The translations under genes were made by a program, and so were the position numbers. 64,000 nt of DNA from JBELMB01 sp042088665 (lineage in GTDB: Bacteria > Pseudomonadota > Alphaproteobacteria > Rhodobacterales > Rhodobacteraceae): NCBI GenBank assembly GCA_042088665.1, contig JBELMB010000001.1, forward strand, positions 124,001-188,000, in the 5' to 3' direction. Position 1 is the first letter of the stretch; each line of letters opens with the position of its first letter. Below are positions 42,789-51,112 of this stretch, one piece after another. The notes beneath the pieces are model-generated. The model was not told the origin of the DNA, did not search any database, and saw nothing but the letters and a program-made list of their open reading frames with translations.

Positions 42789-44894
42789 TCACACCCCGGT
42801 CAGATTGGCCTGCGCAATTGCCTTTTCCACGAAAACCTCGCGCGATGGTTCGGGCTGCCAGTCCAGCAGGCGCTTGGGCTTTTCGTTGTTGAAGGGGGAG
42901 AAATGCGCGCGGCTTTTCCAATCCGCCAAGGATGGGCGGATCACGCCCTTGCGACGCAGCGCGTGCTTTTTCAGCAGGTATTTCACCGCGTCAGACAGGT
43001 AAAAGGCGGTCAGGTTGCCCGGAACAACCTCGATCCGCGCGCCAAGGGTCTTGTGGATCGCGTCAAAGTAGCCGCGTGCCGACAGCATCCGATCCCCGAT
43101 GAGGTTAAAGCTTTGGCCCTCGACCGGGGCGTCTATCATGCGCACCAGCCCATCGGCCACGTCGTCGTTCAGGACGAAAGGCAGGATGTTGTTGCCATGG
43201 CCCCAGATGCGGACGGCCCCGGCGCCATGCCAGCGCCCGATGCCCCAGTGCTGCAGCGGACCGCCCGGACCCACGACAATGCCGGGCCGTGCGATGACCA
43301 GTGGCAGTCCCCGCTCGCGGTGCAGTTTCATCAGCTGGTTCTCGCATTCCGCCTTTGAGCGCGCGTAGAGATTGCGGTCGGACATGTCGGCGGCAAAGCC
43401 AGTGTCCTCGGTGATCTTCTTGCCCGGATCCGACATGTCATACGAAGCGATTGTACCGGTGTAGACCAGCCGTTTCACCCCCGCCGCCTCAGAGGCCATG
43501 GCCACGCGGGTGGCGACGCCGACGTCATTGCGCAGGCAATCCTCCCATGTGGTGTCCATCGATTTGGCGAGGTTAAAGACCACCTCCATGCCCTTCATCG
43601 CCTCGGTCAGCCCGTCGAGGTCGTGCAGCGAGGCAGAGACCGTCTCGACCTGGTCGGGCAGATCGGGGAAGGGGCCGGTCCGCCCGCGTGACAGCACGCG
43701 CACGTCGCGCCCTTCGGCCACCAACCGCCGTGTCAGCGCGCGCCCGATAAAGCCGGTGCCGCCAATGACCATCGCGGTGGGTTTTGCCGCGCGGGTCTGC
43801 ACAACCGGAGCGGCGACCGCGCGCACGCTTTCCGGCAGGGCGGCGATGATGTCGTCGATGGTGCGCATCACGGCCACGGCGCTTTGCGCGGAAAAGCGGG
43901 CGTCCGGTGTCTGCACCTTGCCTGCGATCTCGCCATAGACCGCCGAGGCCATGCCCTGAAAACTCAGCGCATAGGGGTTCTTTGTGTTCAGGGAGCGCAT
44001 CTGTGTCCAGGCATTGCGCAGACCTTCGCGCCGGTACTGGCGCGACAGGGCCAGCTGTCGCCGCAACGGGTTGATCACGAGGTCAGAAGCATTCTCCCGC
44101 TCGACGGTCAACACGTCCTGAGCGAAATCCAGACGCGCCCGGGCCGAAGATCCGCGCAGCGTGACAGAGCGGTCGTCGACTGTCTCGACCATGGAAATCG
44201 CAAAGCTGATGTTCACGCCACCCGCCCGCGCAAGAATGCGAAAGCTTTGGGGGCGCGGGTCGTCGCCCGGCAGCATCACCGGATGCCCCGCCTCGGCAAA
44301 GAGCACCTCCATCGGACCAAAGAGATCCTGCGCAAAGGCCACCAGATGCGGCCCCAGTTCCAGCAGGAGGTTCTTTGGCTCTTCAAGCAGCCATAGATTG
44401 AATGGCCCGGAGCGAAGGGGCGCGAGTGGCAGCGCCCAGCAGATCTCTGCCGCGTGGATTTGTCCATAATCCCCGGCCTGGGCGGCGGTCTTCATACCTG
44501 TGTAACCGGGCAAACCAAGGAAGTTGTGCCCGGGGCTGAACGTCTTTCCGGTTTCGGCGGAGACACGGGCAATGTTTTCCGTCGCGCTCCCGGACAAGGC
44601 CACAGGCTTTTCCACAAGCACATGCACCCCGCCCTTGAGGCACTGAATGGCAATTGCCTCATGGAATTGCGGTGGCGTGAGGATGTGTACGGCGTCGCAG
44701 ACGCCTGCCTCCAGCATTTCGTCTACAGAGGTGAAGACCGCCGCGCCGTATTGGTCGGCGAGGGCCTTGGCCGCGCCGGCGCGCATGTCGCAGACTGCCG
44801 TTACGGCAACACCGGGGGTCGCGGTCAGGGCATCCGCGTGCCACGTTGCGATGTATCCGGCGCCAATCAGGCCGATGCGAAGGGGCTGGGGCAT
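42789..44894 (-). CDS. Fused Gfo/Idh/MocA oxidoreductase and NAD-dependent sugar epimerase/dehydratase
   Basis: A 701-residue fusion of two Rossmann enzymes. Residues 1-350 are Gfo/Idh/MocA: nucleotide-binding IGLIGAGYIATWHADAL, then VLVEKPVALSG (EKP motif) and GPHLVAFAQDLFG. From about residue 372 a second domain starts with MVIGGTGFIGRALTRRL, and contains the SDR-type YARSKAECE (YxxxK) and VIARPGIVVGPGG of extended SDRs. Together they could carry out successive oxidation, reduction or epimerisation of a sugar nucleotide. A non-fused pair of the same two families lies at 47121 and 48212 in the same run of genes. The start is ATG at 44894, where the first Rossmann domain begins. Confidence 0.9.
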   Translation of the reverse strand: MPQPLRIGLIGAGYIATWHADALTATPGVAVTAVCDMRAGAAKALADQYGAAVFTSVDEMLEAGVCDAVHILTPPQFHEAIAIQCLKGGVHVLVEKPVALSGSATENIARVSAETGKTFSPGHNFLGLPGYTGMKTAAQAGDYGQIHAAEICWALPLAPLRSGPFNLWLLEEPKNLLLELGPHLVAFAQDLFGPMEVLFAEAGHPVMLPGDDPRPQSFRILARAGGVNISFAISMVETVDDRSVTLRGSSARARLDFAQDVLTVERENASDLVINPLRRQLALSRQYRREGLRNAWTQMRSLNTKNPYALSFQGMASAVYGEIAGKVQTPDARFSAQSAVAVMRTIDDIIAALPESVRAVAAPVVQTRAAKPTAMVIGGTGFIGRALTRRLVAEGRDVRVLSRGRTGPFPDLPDQVETVSASLHDLDGLTEAMKGMEVVFNLAKSMDTTWEDCLRNDVGVATRVAMASEAAGVKRLVYTGTIASYDMSDPGKKITEDTGFAADMSDRNLYARSKAECENQLMKLHRERGLPLVIARPGIVVGPGGPLQHWGIGRWHGAGAVRIWGHGNNILPFVLNDDVADGLVRMIDAPVEGQSFNLIGDRMLSARGYFDAIHKTLGARIEVVPGNLTAFYLSDAVKYLLKKHALRRKGVIRPSLADWKSRAHFSPFNNEKPKRLLDWQPEPSREVFVEKAIAQANLTGV

Positions 44895-44902
44895 AAGAAG
44901 GC

Positions 44903-45862
44903 TCACTTGTATTCGATGATCCGCATTTCCGATCCGCGCAACTTGCGCGCGAAATAGCGGAACATGCCGATGAGGTTTGGAAACTTTGAAATGGTCAGCA
45001 AAAGGCCCAGCGCCGGTGCCTGTCGGGGCGCGATCCCGTCGCGTTTCAACCCTTCGGTGCCGCGCCACCAGCTCAGGGCATAGGCGGCGAGGATGACAAG
45101 GGCGAGGGGCCACCAGACCAGCAGGGCCACCAGCAAACACGCAGGCAGCGCAACCGCAAAGACCAGCACCCGGCGGCATTCGGTGACGAAATACTCCGGA
45201 TGCAGGTCATGCACCTGAGCAAAGCCATGCCCGGTGCGCACGGCCCGGGCCCACCACTGGCCAAACCGCAGCATGGCGGCGTCGTGGCGCGTCATTTCCT
45301 CGGGAATGCGCTGCAGGGTCCAGCCGGCTTTGCGAAAGCGACAGCAGACCTCGTCGTCTTCGGCTGCGATCACGGCGGGGTTCATGCCGCCGACATCGCG
45401 CCAGAGCGCACCGCGCACCATCATGTCACCGCCACAGGCCTGGATCTCGCCCGCAGGGCGGCGCCATTCCCAATGGCAAAGAAGGTTGTAGGCCGAGACT
45501 TCCGGCGCGATCTCTGCGCGCCAGCCGGTGACCATGCCGACCTCCGGGTGCGTGTCCAGAAAGCGGCGGGCGGCTTCCAGATATCCGGGCACCAGCGCGC
45601 AGTCGCCATCGATGAACTGGACGTAAGCGGGGTCGTCCAGCGCGTCAAAGCCCGCATTGCGCGCCCGCGCTGCCGTGAAGGGCGTGGACATGTCCAGTGC
45701 GACCACCTGCGCGCCCGCCTTTTCTGCCGCGGCGACGCTGTCATCGGTGGAGCCGCTGTCGACGTAGATCACATGCCGCGCGACGTCTCGCACAGAGGCC
45801 AGCGCAGCGACAAGCCGCGCGCCTTCGTTGCGCCCGATCAGGACCACGTCCACCGGGGTCAT
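44903..45862 (-). CDS. Glycosyltransferase family 2
   Basis: A 319-residue GT2 enzyme. It begins VDVVLIGRNEGARLV and has VIYVDSGSTDDSV and the DXD-like VQFIDGDCALVPGY. The acceptor region includes AAEDDEVCCRFRKAGW. Two hydrophobic segments near residue 230-270 (VFAVALPACLLVALLVWWPLAL) anchor it in the membrane. Its start at 45862 overlaps the end of the upstream GT4 gene (45859) in an ATGA junction. The sugar donor is unknown. Confidence 0.9.
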   Translation of the reverse strand: MTPVDVVLIGRNEGARLVAALASVRDVARHVIYVDSGSTDDSVAAAEKAGAQVVALDMSTPFTAARARNAGFDALDDPAYVQFIDGDCALVPGYLEAARRFLDTHPEVGMVTGWRAEIAPEVSAYNLLCHWEWRRPAGEIQACGGDMMVRGALWRDVGGMNPAVIAAEDDEVCCRFRKAGWTLQRIPEEMTRHDAAMLRFGQWWARAVRTGHGFAQVHDLHPEYFVTECRRVLVFAVALPACLLVALLVWWPLALVILAAYALSWWRGTEGLKRDGIAPRQAPALGLLLTISKFPNLIGMFRYFARKLRGSEMRIIEYK

Positions 45863-47124
45863 TGCGGTGTCTCCGGATCTGGTCCCGGATCCGGGCGCTT
45901 TCCCGGGCTGTCACCGTTTTCATAGGCGCGGATCAGGTGCGACAGCCGCGCCGCCTCGGTCTGCATATTGAAGTCCTCGGAGACGATCGCGCGCCCCAAT
46001 TCGCCCATGGCAAGCCGCTCTGTCCGGCTGCGCAGCACCTTGGTCAGGGCTTCGGTCAGGGCCGTCACATCGCCGGGTGGCACCAGCCAGCCACAGGCCC
46101 CTTCGCGCACCAGTTCGGGCACGCCCGCGATCCGCGTCGTGACCACGGGCACCCCTGCGGCCATGGCTTCCATCAGGACGACGGGCACGCCCTCGGCAAA
46201 GCTGGGCAGGACAAAGGCATCGGTCTGCGCAAGGGTCTCGGCCACTTCGGACTGGCTGCGGTAGCCGAGAAAACGTACCCGTTCCGTCAGGCCAAGCTCC
46301 GCCACGCGGGCCTCAAGCGTGGCGCGTTCCGGTCCGTCGCCGATCAGCTGCAAGCGGACCTCGGGGATGTCCTGTGCCAACTTCTGCAGCGCGTCCAGCA
46401 GGATCGGCACACCCTTGACCGCAGCGAGCCGCCCGACAAACAGCAGGTTTGCACCCTTGTGCGCCGCGGCTGTTTCATAGCGGGCGGGGTCCACGCCACA
46501 GTGCACGATGTGCAGCCGGGGCCAATGCCTCTGCGCGGTAAAGCACATCAGTTGCGCCCGGCAGTATTCTGAAATGCAGGCCACGAAACGCGCCCGCGCG
46601 GCCTTTTCGTCGATGCGCCAGTGCTGTGGCTCAAAGAAGATGTCCGGCCCGTGGATCGTAAAGCTGAACGGCAGGCCAGAGAGTTCAGAGGCCAGCATCG
46701 CCACCGTGCAGGACGCCTTTGCGATGTGGTTGTGCAGATGGGTCACGCCCTTGTCCTGCAGATGCGCGGCCAGCACACCGGCCTCGGCAAAGTAGACGAG
46801 GTTGTACAGCCGCCCCTTGACCCCTTTCGGCGCAGTGCGCCAGGCCAGTTTCAACGCGCCAAAGTAGCGCCGGGGATTGCGCATCCAGCGCGCATGGGCG
46901 CGGAGCACGCGCAGCGGGTTGCGACAAGCGTCCAGCACCTTGAACGTGCGCGCGTGTTCCTCGCGTTGTTCCGGACCGACGAGGTGCTCGGGCCCGGTGG
47001 TCCGGATCGAGCAGGTCTCTACCGCATGACCAATGCGGCGCAGGGCCGCCACTTCGCGTTGGATGAATGTGTCGGAGGCGCGCGGATATTCCCCGGTCAG
47101 ATAGGCGAGCTTGGGCAGGGTCAT
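45859..47124 (-). CDS. Glycosyltransferase family 4
   Basis: A 421-residue GT-B enzyme. The C-terminal domain has LLFVGRLAAVKGVPILLDAL, LIGDGPERATLE, RVRFLGYRSQSEV, and PSFAEGVPVVLMEAMAAGVPVVTTRIAGVPEL with the EX7E motif. The N-terminal part (KLAYLTGEYPRASDTFIQREV) is of the exopolysaccharide type. Gene ends overlap the neighbours by four bases (ATGA) on both sides, so it is in one operon with the GT2 and the epimerase. Confidence 0.9.
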   Translation of the reverse strand: MTLPKLAYLTGEYPRASDTFIQREVAALRRIGHAVETCSIRTTGPEHLVGPEQREEHARTFKVLDACRNPLRVLRAHARWMRNPRRYFGALKLAWRTAPKGVKGRLYNLVYFAEAGVLAAHLQDKGVTHLHNHIAKASCTVAMLASELSGLPFSFTIHGPDIFFEPQHWRIDEKAARARFVACISEYCRAQLMCFTAQRHWPRLHIVHCGVDPARYETAAAHKGANLLFVGRLAAVKGVPILLDALQKLAQDIPEVRLQLIGDGPERATLEARVAELGLTERVRFLGYRSQSEVAETLAQTDAFVLPSFAEGVPVVLMEAMAAGVPVVTTRIAGVPELVREGACGWLVPPGDVTALTEALTKVLRSRTERLAMGELGRAIVSEDFNMQTEAARLSHLIRAYENGDSPGKRPDPGPDPETPQ

Positions 47125-48224
47125 GACTGTGGCTCCTCATCGCGGGTTCGGGCCATCATCCCTTCGAAGGTGTCGAAATCCTCACCGCCAAGCGCACTGC
47201 GCAGCGCGGTGTTCGGAAACCTCAGCGGCATCATCCGCGCCCGCAGGATGGGTTCGCGAAACAGGCCCGGCAGTTTCTGTGCCACCGGCGCCAAAAGGCG
47301 CACAAGTCCCAGCCATGCGCCGTATGGCACGGTCACATTCAGCCGCGGCCAGCCGTAACACCGCCTGTGTGCGGCGCGAAACCGCGCGCGGGTCGGGCGG
47401 TCGTCGTCAAAAACGTTCAGCATCTGCGGTGTATCGGTCGGGGTCAGCGCAGCGTCGACGGCGCTTCCGGCGACATGGTCGACATGACACAGCGGCAGCT
47501 CTCCCTCCGATCCGATGGTGATGTGCAGCTTTGAGGCAAAGAACCCCATCAGCGCGTGCCAGCTGCGCCCCGGACCCCAGATCGCCCCGGGGCGCAGGAT
47601 CCAAAGGTTGCGACCCTGTTCCGGCGCCATCCTGACCTGTTCAGAGATCCAGAACTCTGCCGCCCGCTTCGCCCCGGCATAGGCGTCACGCGCCTGCGCG
47701 GCGATGGCACGCGGATCCACAAGCGGCGTCGGAGGCAGGGACAGCAGCGGACTGTTTTCGGTCAACGCGTCGCCCGGTGAAAGCTGGTCGGTGTCATAGA
47801 CAGAGAGGGACGAGATCAGGACAAGTGGAACGTCACAGTCACGTCGTCCGCCCCAGACGCTGGCCTGAATCTGCAGGGTCTGTCGGGCCAGATCGAGCGG
47901 CGCGCCGGACATGGGCCCGGCGGTCTGAATGATGGCGCAATGGTTCGGACAGGCTTTGGCCAAAGTGGCAGGGCTGCTGTCTTCGGACAGGTCAAGGCGC
48001 AGATGCGTGATCTGGGGATCACCTTCCCATTCCGCCAACGCCGGACCGCGGCTGACGGCGACTACAGCCAATCCGCGACGGCGCGCCTGTATCACGCAGG
48101 CCTGTCCAAGAAAGCCGTTTGCACCGGTTATGACGAGGGTTGGCTCCGGTTTCACTTCGGCGCTCTGGATTGGCTCCGGTTTCACTTCGCCACTCTTGGC
48201 CGGCTCCGGTTTCACTTCGCCCAT
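47121..48224 (-). CDS. NAD-dependent epimerase/dehydratase with a triple EVKPEP N-terminal repeat
   Basis: A 367-residue extended SDR. The nucleotide-binding motif is LVITGANGFLGQA, the SDR catalytic site is YAGAKRAAEFW (YxxxK), and RPGAIWGPGRSW matches sugar-nucleotide epimerases. The first 28 residues repeat EVKPEP three times, encoded by three 18-bp direct repeats 30 bases apart. It starts at ATG 48224, which overlaps the upstream Gfo/Idh/MocA stop (48212-48214) by 13 bases in another frame. Alternative GTG starts exist within the repeats. The substrate is not identifiable. Confidence 0.85.
   Translation of the reverse strand: MGEVKPEPAKSGEVKPEPIQSAEVKPEPTLVITGANGFLGQACVIQARRRGLAVVAVSRGPALAEWEGDPQITHLRLDLSEDSSPATLAKACPNHCAIIQTAGPMSGAPLDLARQTLQIQASVWGGRRDCDVPLVLISSLSVYDTDQLSPGDALTENSPLLSLPPTPLVDPRAIAAQARDAYAGAKRAAEFWISEQVRMAPEQGRNLWILRPGAIWGPGRSWHALMGFFASKLHITIGSEGELPLCHVDHVAGSAVDAALTPTDTPQMLNVFDDDRPTRARFRAAHRRCYGWPRLNVTVPYGAWLGLVRLLAPVAQKLPGLFREPILRARMMPLRFPNTALRSALGGEDFDTFEGMMARTRDEEPQS
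48142..48219. repeat. Three 18-bp direct repeats at a 30-base spacing
   Basis: GGCTCCGGTTTCACTTCG occurs at 48142-48159, 48172-48189 and 48202-48219 on the plus strand. In the minus-strand gene it encodes the EVKPEP repeats at the start of the epimerase. The exact 30-base period keeps the reading frame and indicates recent slippage or duplication at the start codon region. Confidence 0.9.
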
Positions 48225-49336
48225 GGCATCGGCTCCATCGGGTCACAACGGGTGGTCATCTCTTGCGCGCCGCTGGTCTCACCCGCATTCTGGATCGCCA
48301 GCGTGACTTCGGTCAGGTGCAGCGCGAAGGCGTTGGACATCCGGCAAGGCCGTCCCTCGCGCAGCGCCTCCAGCACTTCCCACGGTCCCAGCGCAAAGTT
48401 CATCGCCGCCGCGCCCCAACGCTTTACCTTTGGATGGGTGGGCTGCGACAGGCGCAGGCGTTTCGGAAAGGGATGTTCCATCAGCCGCCGGCGCACCGTC
48501 ATGCGACGCGCGAAACGGACCTTCGCCGCATTGTCCCATGCGGCGTCACACATCAGCACGCCCTTGTCCCCGACGATCCGGATTCCGTGATTGTGCGGCG
48601 CCGTGATCGAGCAGGTCAGCCGCGTCACAGGCCCGTTTTCAAAGAACAAGACCGCCACGGACAGGTCCGGCGCAAAAGGGCCGGTGCCCTCCTTGTCGGG
48701 GATCGTCTCCGCGGAGGCGGCCACCACCCGGCGGACAGATCCGAACCATGACATTAACCATGTCAGGTAGTAGCCCGCGTGTTCCAGTGTGCAGCCCGTG
48801 CGGAACTCATCCTCGTAGGGCCAGGGCGCTCCGGATTCTGAACACCACTTGTGATAGGCCGCCTGTGGGACAAAACCGTCGTCAAGCTCTGCATAGATTG
48901 CACGCGGCGTCCCCGCGACACCGGATCTGAGCGCATGGCCCAGGGTTTGCGCCGCCTCCCCCATCGCGGAACAGGGCGCCGAGGCGAGGATCAGGCCCTG
49001 ATCTTCGGCCAAGGCATGCAGGCTGCGCGCCTCCTCCATCGTCATCGCGAGCGGTTTCTCGGAATAGACAGGGTGTCCGGCTTCAAGGCAGGCCTTTGAT
49101 GTTTCATAGTGCGCGAAAGGATTGGTCAGGTTCAACACCAGCGCGCCGGGGGCAGAGGCCAAGAGAGCCTCCAGCGATTCGACGGCGGTCAGATCCCAAA
49201 AGGCACAAAACTGTGCGCGCCGCGCCGGATCGCGATCATACACGCCCGCCACGCGAATCTGTGGAAAACAAGCCAGCGACCGCATGTAGAGGTCCGCCAC
49301 GAATCCGCAGCCCAGGATCAGCACCGGCTGGTTCAT
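48212..49336 (-). CDS. Gfo/Idh/MocA family oxidoreductase
   Basis: A 374-residue dehydrogenase. It starts MNQPVLILGCGFVADLYMRS, a nucleotide-binding motif, and has the conserved VYSEKPLAMTMEEAR (EKP) and GCTLEHAGYYLTWLMSWFG. Members oxidise or reduce sugars, often UDP-sugars in polysaccharide loci. The start at 49336 begins the Rossmann fold directly. The 3' end overlaps the epimerase start (48224). It is the single-domain counterpart of the fused gene at 42789. Confidence 0.88.
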   Translation of the reverse strand: MNQPVLILGCGFVADLYMRSLACFPQIRVAGVYDRDPARRAQFCAFWDLTAVESLEALLASAPGALVLNLTNPFAHYETSKACLEAGHPVYSEKPLAMTMEEARSLHALAEDQGLILASAPCSAMGEAAQTLGHALRSGVAGTPRAIYAELDDGFVPQAAYHKWCSESGAPWPYEDEFRTGCTLEHAGYYLTWLMSWFGSVRRVVAASAETIPDKEGTGPFAPDLSVAVLFFENGPVTRLTCSITAPHNHGIRIVGDKGVLMCDAAWDNAAKVRFARRMTVRRRLMEHPFPKRLRLSQPTHPKVKRWGAAAMNFALGPWEVLEALREGRPCRMSNAFALHLTEVTLAIQNAGETSGAQEMTTRCDPMEPMPWAK

Positions 49337-49579
49337 GGTGTCCACCCGGTCCGGTGGCTCTGGGTCTGGATCTGTTTCGGCTCCACCACGGACGATACCC
49401 CCTTGCCGCCAGTGTGCCTTCAAACAAAGAAACATGGCCAGATTTCGGCACCAAAACCGGTTTTCTTTCAGCGTTGCGGCGTTGCAGCATCACGGATGAG
49501 TTATTTGCCGATCCCATGCAATTTGGGAAGGAAACTCTGCCGCTTTTCAGGGTAACAGGGCGGCAGGGGAGTGTGCGTC

Positions 49580-50344
49580 ATGGATTTCCGCATCGAGGAT
49601 CAGGTCATCACTGTCAATGTGCCCACCTGGGCCGTTCTCGAGGCGCGCGTAAAAGAGTTGTTCGCACAAAAAAAGGGCTTTGCCCTCGCGACGCTGAACC
49701 TCGACCACCTCGTGAAAATGCGCGATTCCGATGTGTTTCGCAGCGCATATGCCAAGCAGGATTTCGTGGTGGCCGATGGCAATCCCATCGTCTGGATGTC
49801 GCGGATGGCCGCGCGCCCGGTCAGTCTGATCCCGGGCTCCGAAGCGATTCTTCCGCTGGCCCGAATCGCCGCGGCGCAAAGTGTATCTGTTGCGCTTTTT
49901 GGTGCGACAGAAGGCGTTCTGGCTGCAGCGAAAGCCTATCTGGAACGGGAAGTGCGCGACATCGACATCGTGTCCTGCATCGCACCGCCCATGGGGTTCG
50001 ACCCTGCCGGACCTGACGCAGAGACCAGCCTGACCAGGATCGCAAGCAGCGGCGCGCGGATGTGCTTTGTGGCGCTTGGCGCGCCCAAGCAAGAGATCTT
50101 TGCCGCCACCGGAAGGCGCGTGACGCCAGAGATCGGCTTTGTGTCGATCGGGGCAGGGCTGGATTTCTACGCAGGCACGCAGGTGCGCGCCGCACCCTGG
50201 GTGCGCAAGATCGCGATGGAATGGCTTTGGCGTGCGGCGTCAGCGCCCAAGCGGTTGGGGCCGCGCTACATCCAGTGTCTGGCGATCCTGCCGTCAGAGG
50301 TCGTCAAGGCGTTCATGCTGCGGTTTCGGTCCCGTAAGAACTGA
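49580..50344 (+). CDS. WecG/TagA/CpsF family glycosyltransferase
   Basis: A 254-residue GT26 enzyme. The family landmarks are TLNLDHLVKMRDSD, VVADGNPIVWMSR, SVALFGATEGVL, MCFVALGAPKQEIF and SIGAGLDFYAGTQVRAAPWVR. Such enzymes transfer an N-acetylmannosamine-type sugar onto a lipid carrier early in glycan synthesis. The start is ATG at 49580, with AGGGGAG eight bases upstream; a GTG at 49571 overlaps that site. It lies alone on the plus strand between two minus-strand operons. Confidence 0.88.
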   Translation: MDFRIEDQVITVNVPTWAVLEARVKELFAQKKGFALATLNLDHLVKMRDSDVFRSAYAKQDFVVADGNPIVWMSRMAARPVSLIPGSEAILPLARIAAAQSVSVALFGATEGVLAAAKAYLEREVRDIDIVSCIAPPMGFDPAGPDAETSLTRIASSGARMCFVALGAPKQEIFAATGRRVTPEIGFVSIGAGLDFYAGTQVRAAPWVRKIAMEWLWRAASAPKRLGPRYIQCLAILPSEVVKAFMLRFRSRKN

Positions 50345-50347
50345 CGG

Positions 50348-51112
50348 TCACAGCAGGCGCGGCTTTCTGCGCTGCATCAGCACGAGATCCTTGATCTTGC
50401 CCTTCAGACCGCGCGGCGGCAGGATTTCTTTGTTCATCTCGAATGTGGTGCCTGTCAGGCTTTGATCGGCCATCAGCGCCAGCTTGACGCCCCATGCGGC
50501 AGAGGTCTCTGGCGGCAGGCCGTCGGGAATACCCATCCGGGTGCGCAACATCCCCGGCATCCAGTCCGAGATGACGATGCCGGGAAAGCGGTCCGCAAGG
50601 TCGGCGATCAGCGCCCGGGTCAGGATCCGCGCCGCCCCCTTTGACACGGAATAGGCCGATGAGGCAGGCAGCGGATTGAGATCCGCAAAGGTTGCCACGT
50701 TCAGGATGCGGCCTGCGCCGCGGGGCACCATGTCCTGCAGCGCCGCGTGGCTGCAGGCGACCAGACCGCCAAGGTTCACATCCATGGTCTGTGCAAAACT
50801 TTGAGGTGTCTCGGACAGAAAGTCCCGGCGCGGGTAGAGAGCCGCGTTGTTCACCAGAACCGCCAGCGGACCCAGATCCGCGACAAGTGATGCAAAACAC
50901 TGCGCCACCGCGTCCGGCGAGGAGACGTCGCAGACCCGCGGGTGAAACCCGTTGCCGCAAAGCCCGGCGGTGTCCTCCAGCGCGTCGGCGCGGCGGCCCA
51001 GGCCGGCCACCTGAAAGCCCTGCGCGCAGAATTGTTGCGCCATGGCCCGACCCAGGCCGGATCCGGCGCCGGTGACGGCGACGGCGCCATCCTTTGGGGT
51101 GATCTCGGTCAT
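50348..51112 (-). CDS. SDR family oxidoreductase
   Basis: A 254-residue classical short-chain dehydrogenase/reductase. The cofactor motif is VAVTGAGSGLGRAMA, followed by LVNNAALYP and the catalytic YSVSKGA (YxxxK). The start overlaps the GMC gene stop at 51109 in an ATGA junction. It probably acts with the GMC enzyme: one oxidises and the other reduces an intermediate. The substrate is unknown. Confidence 0.87.
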   Translation of the reverse strand: MTEITPKDGAVAVTGAGSGLGRAMAQQFCAQGFQVAGLGRRADALEDTAGLCGNGFHPRVCDVSSPDAVAQCFASLVADLGPLAVLVNNAALYPRRDFLSETPQSFAQTMDVNLGGLVACSHAALQDMVPRGAGRILNVATFADLNPLPASSAYSVSKGAARILTRALIADLADRFPGIVISDWMPGMLRTRMGIPDGLPPETSAAWGVKLALMADQSLTGTTFEMNKEILPPRGLKGKIKDLVLMQRRKPRLL

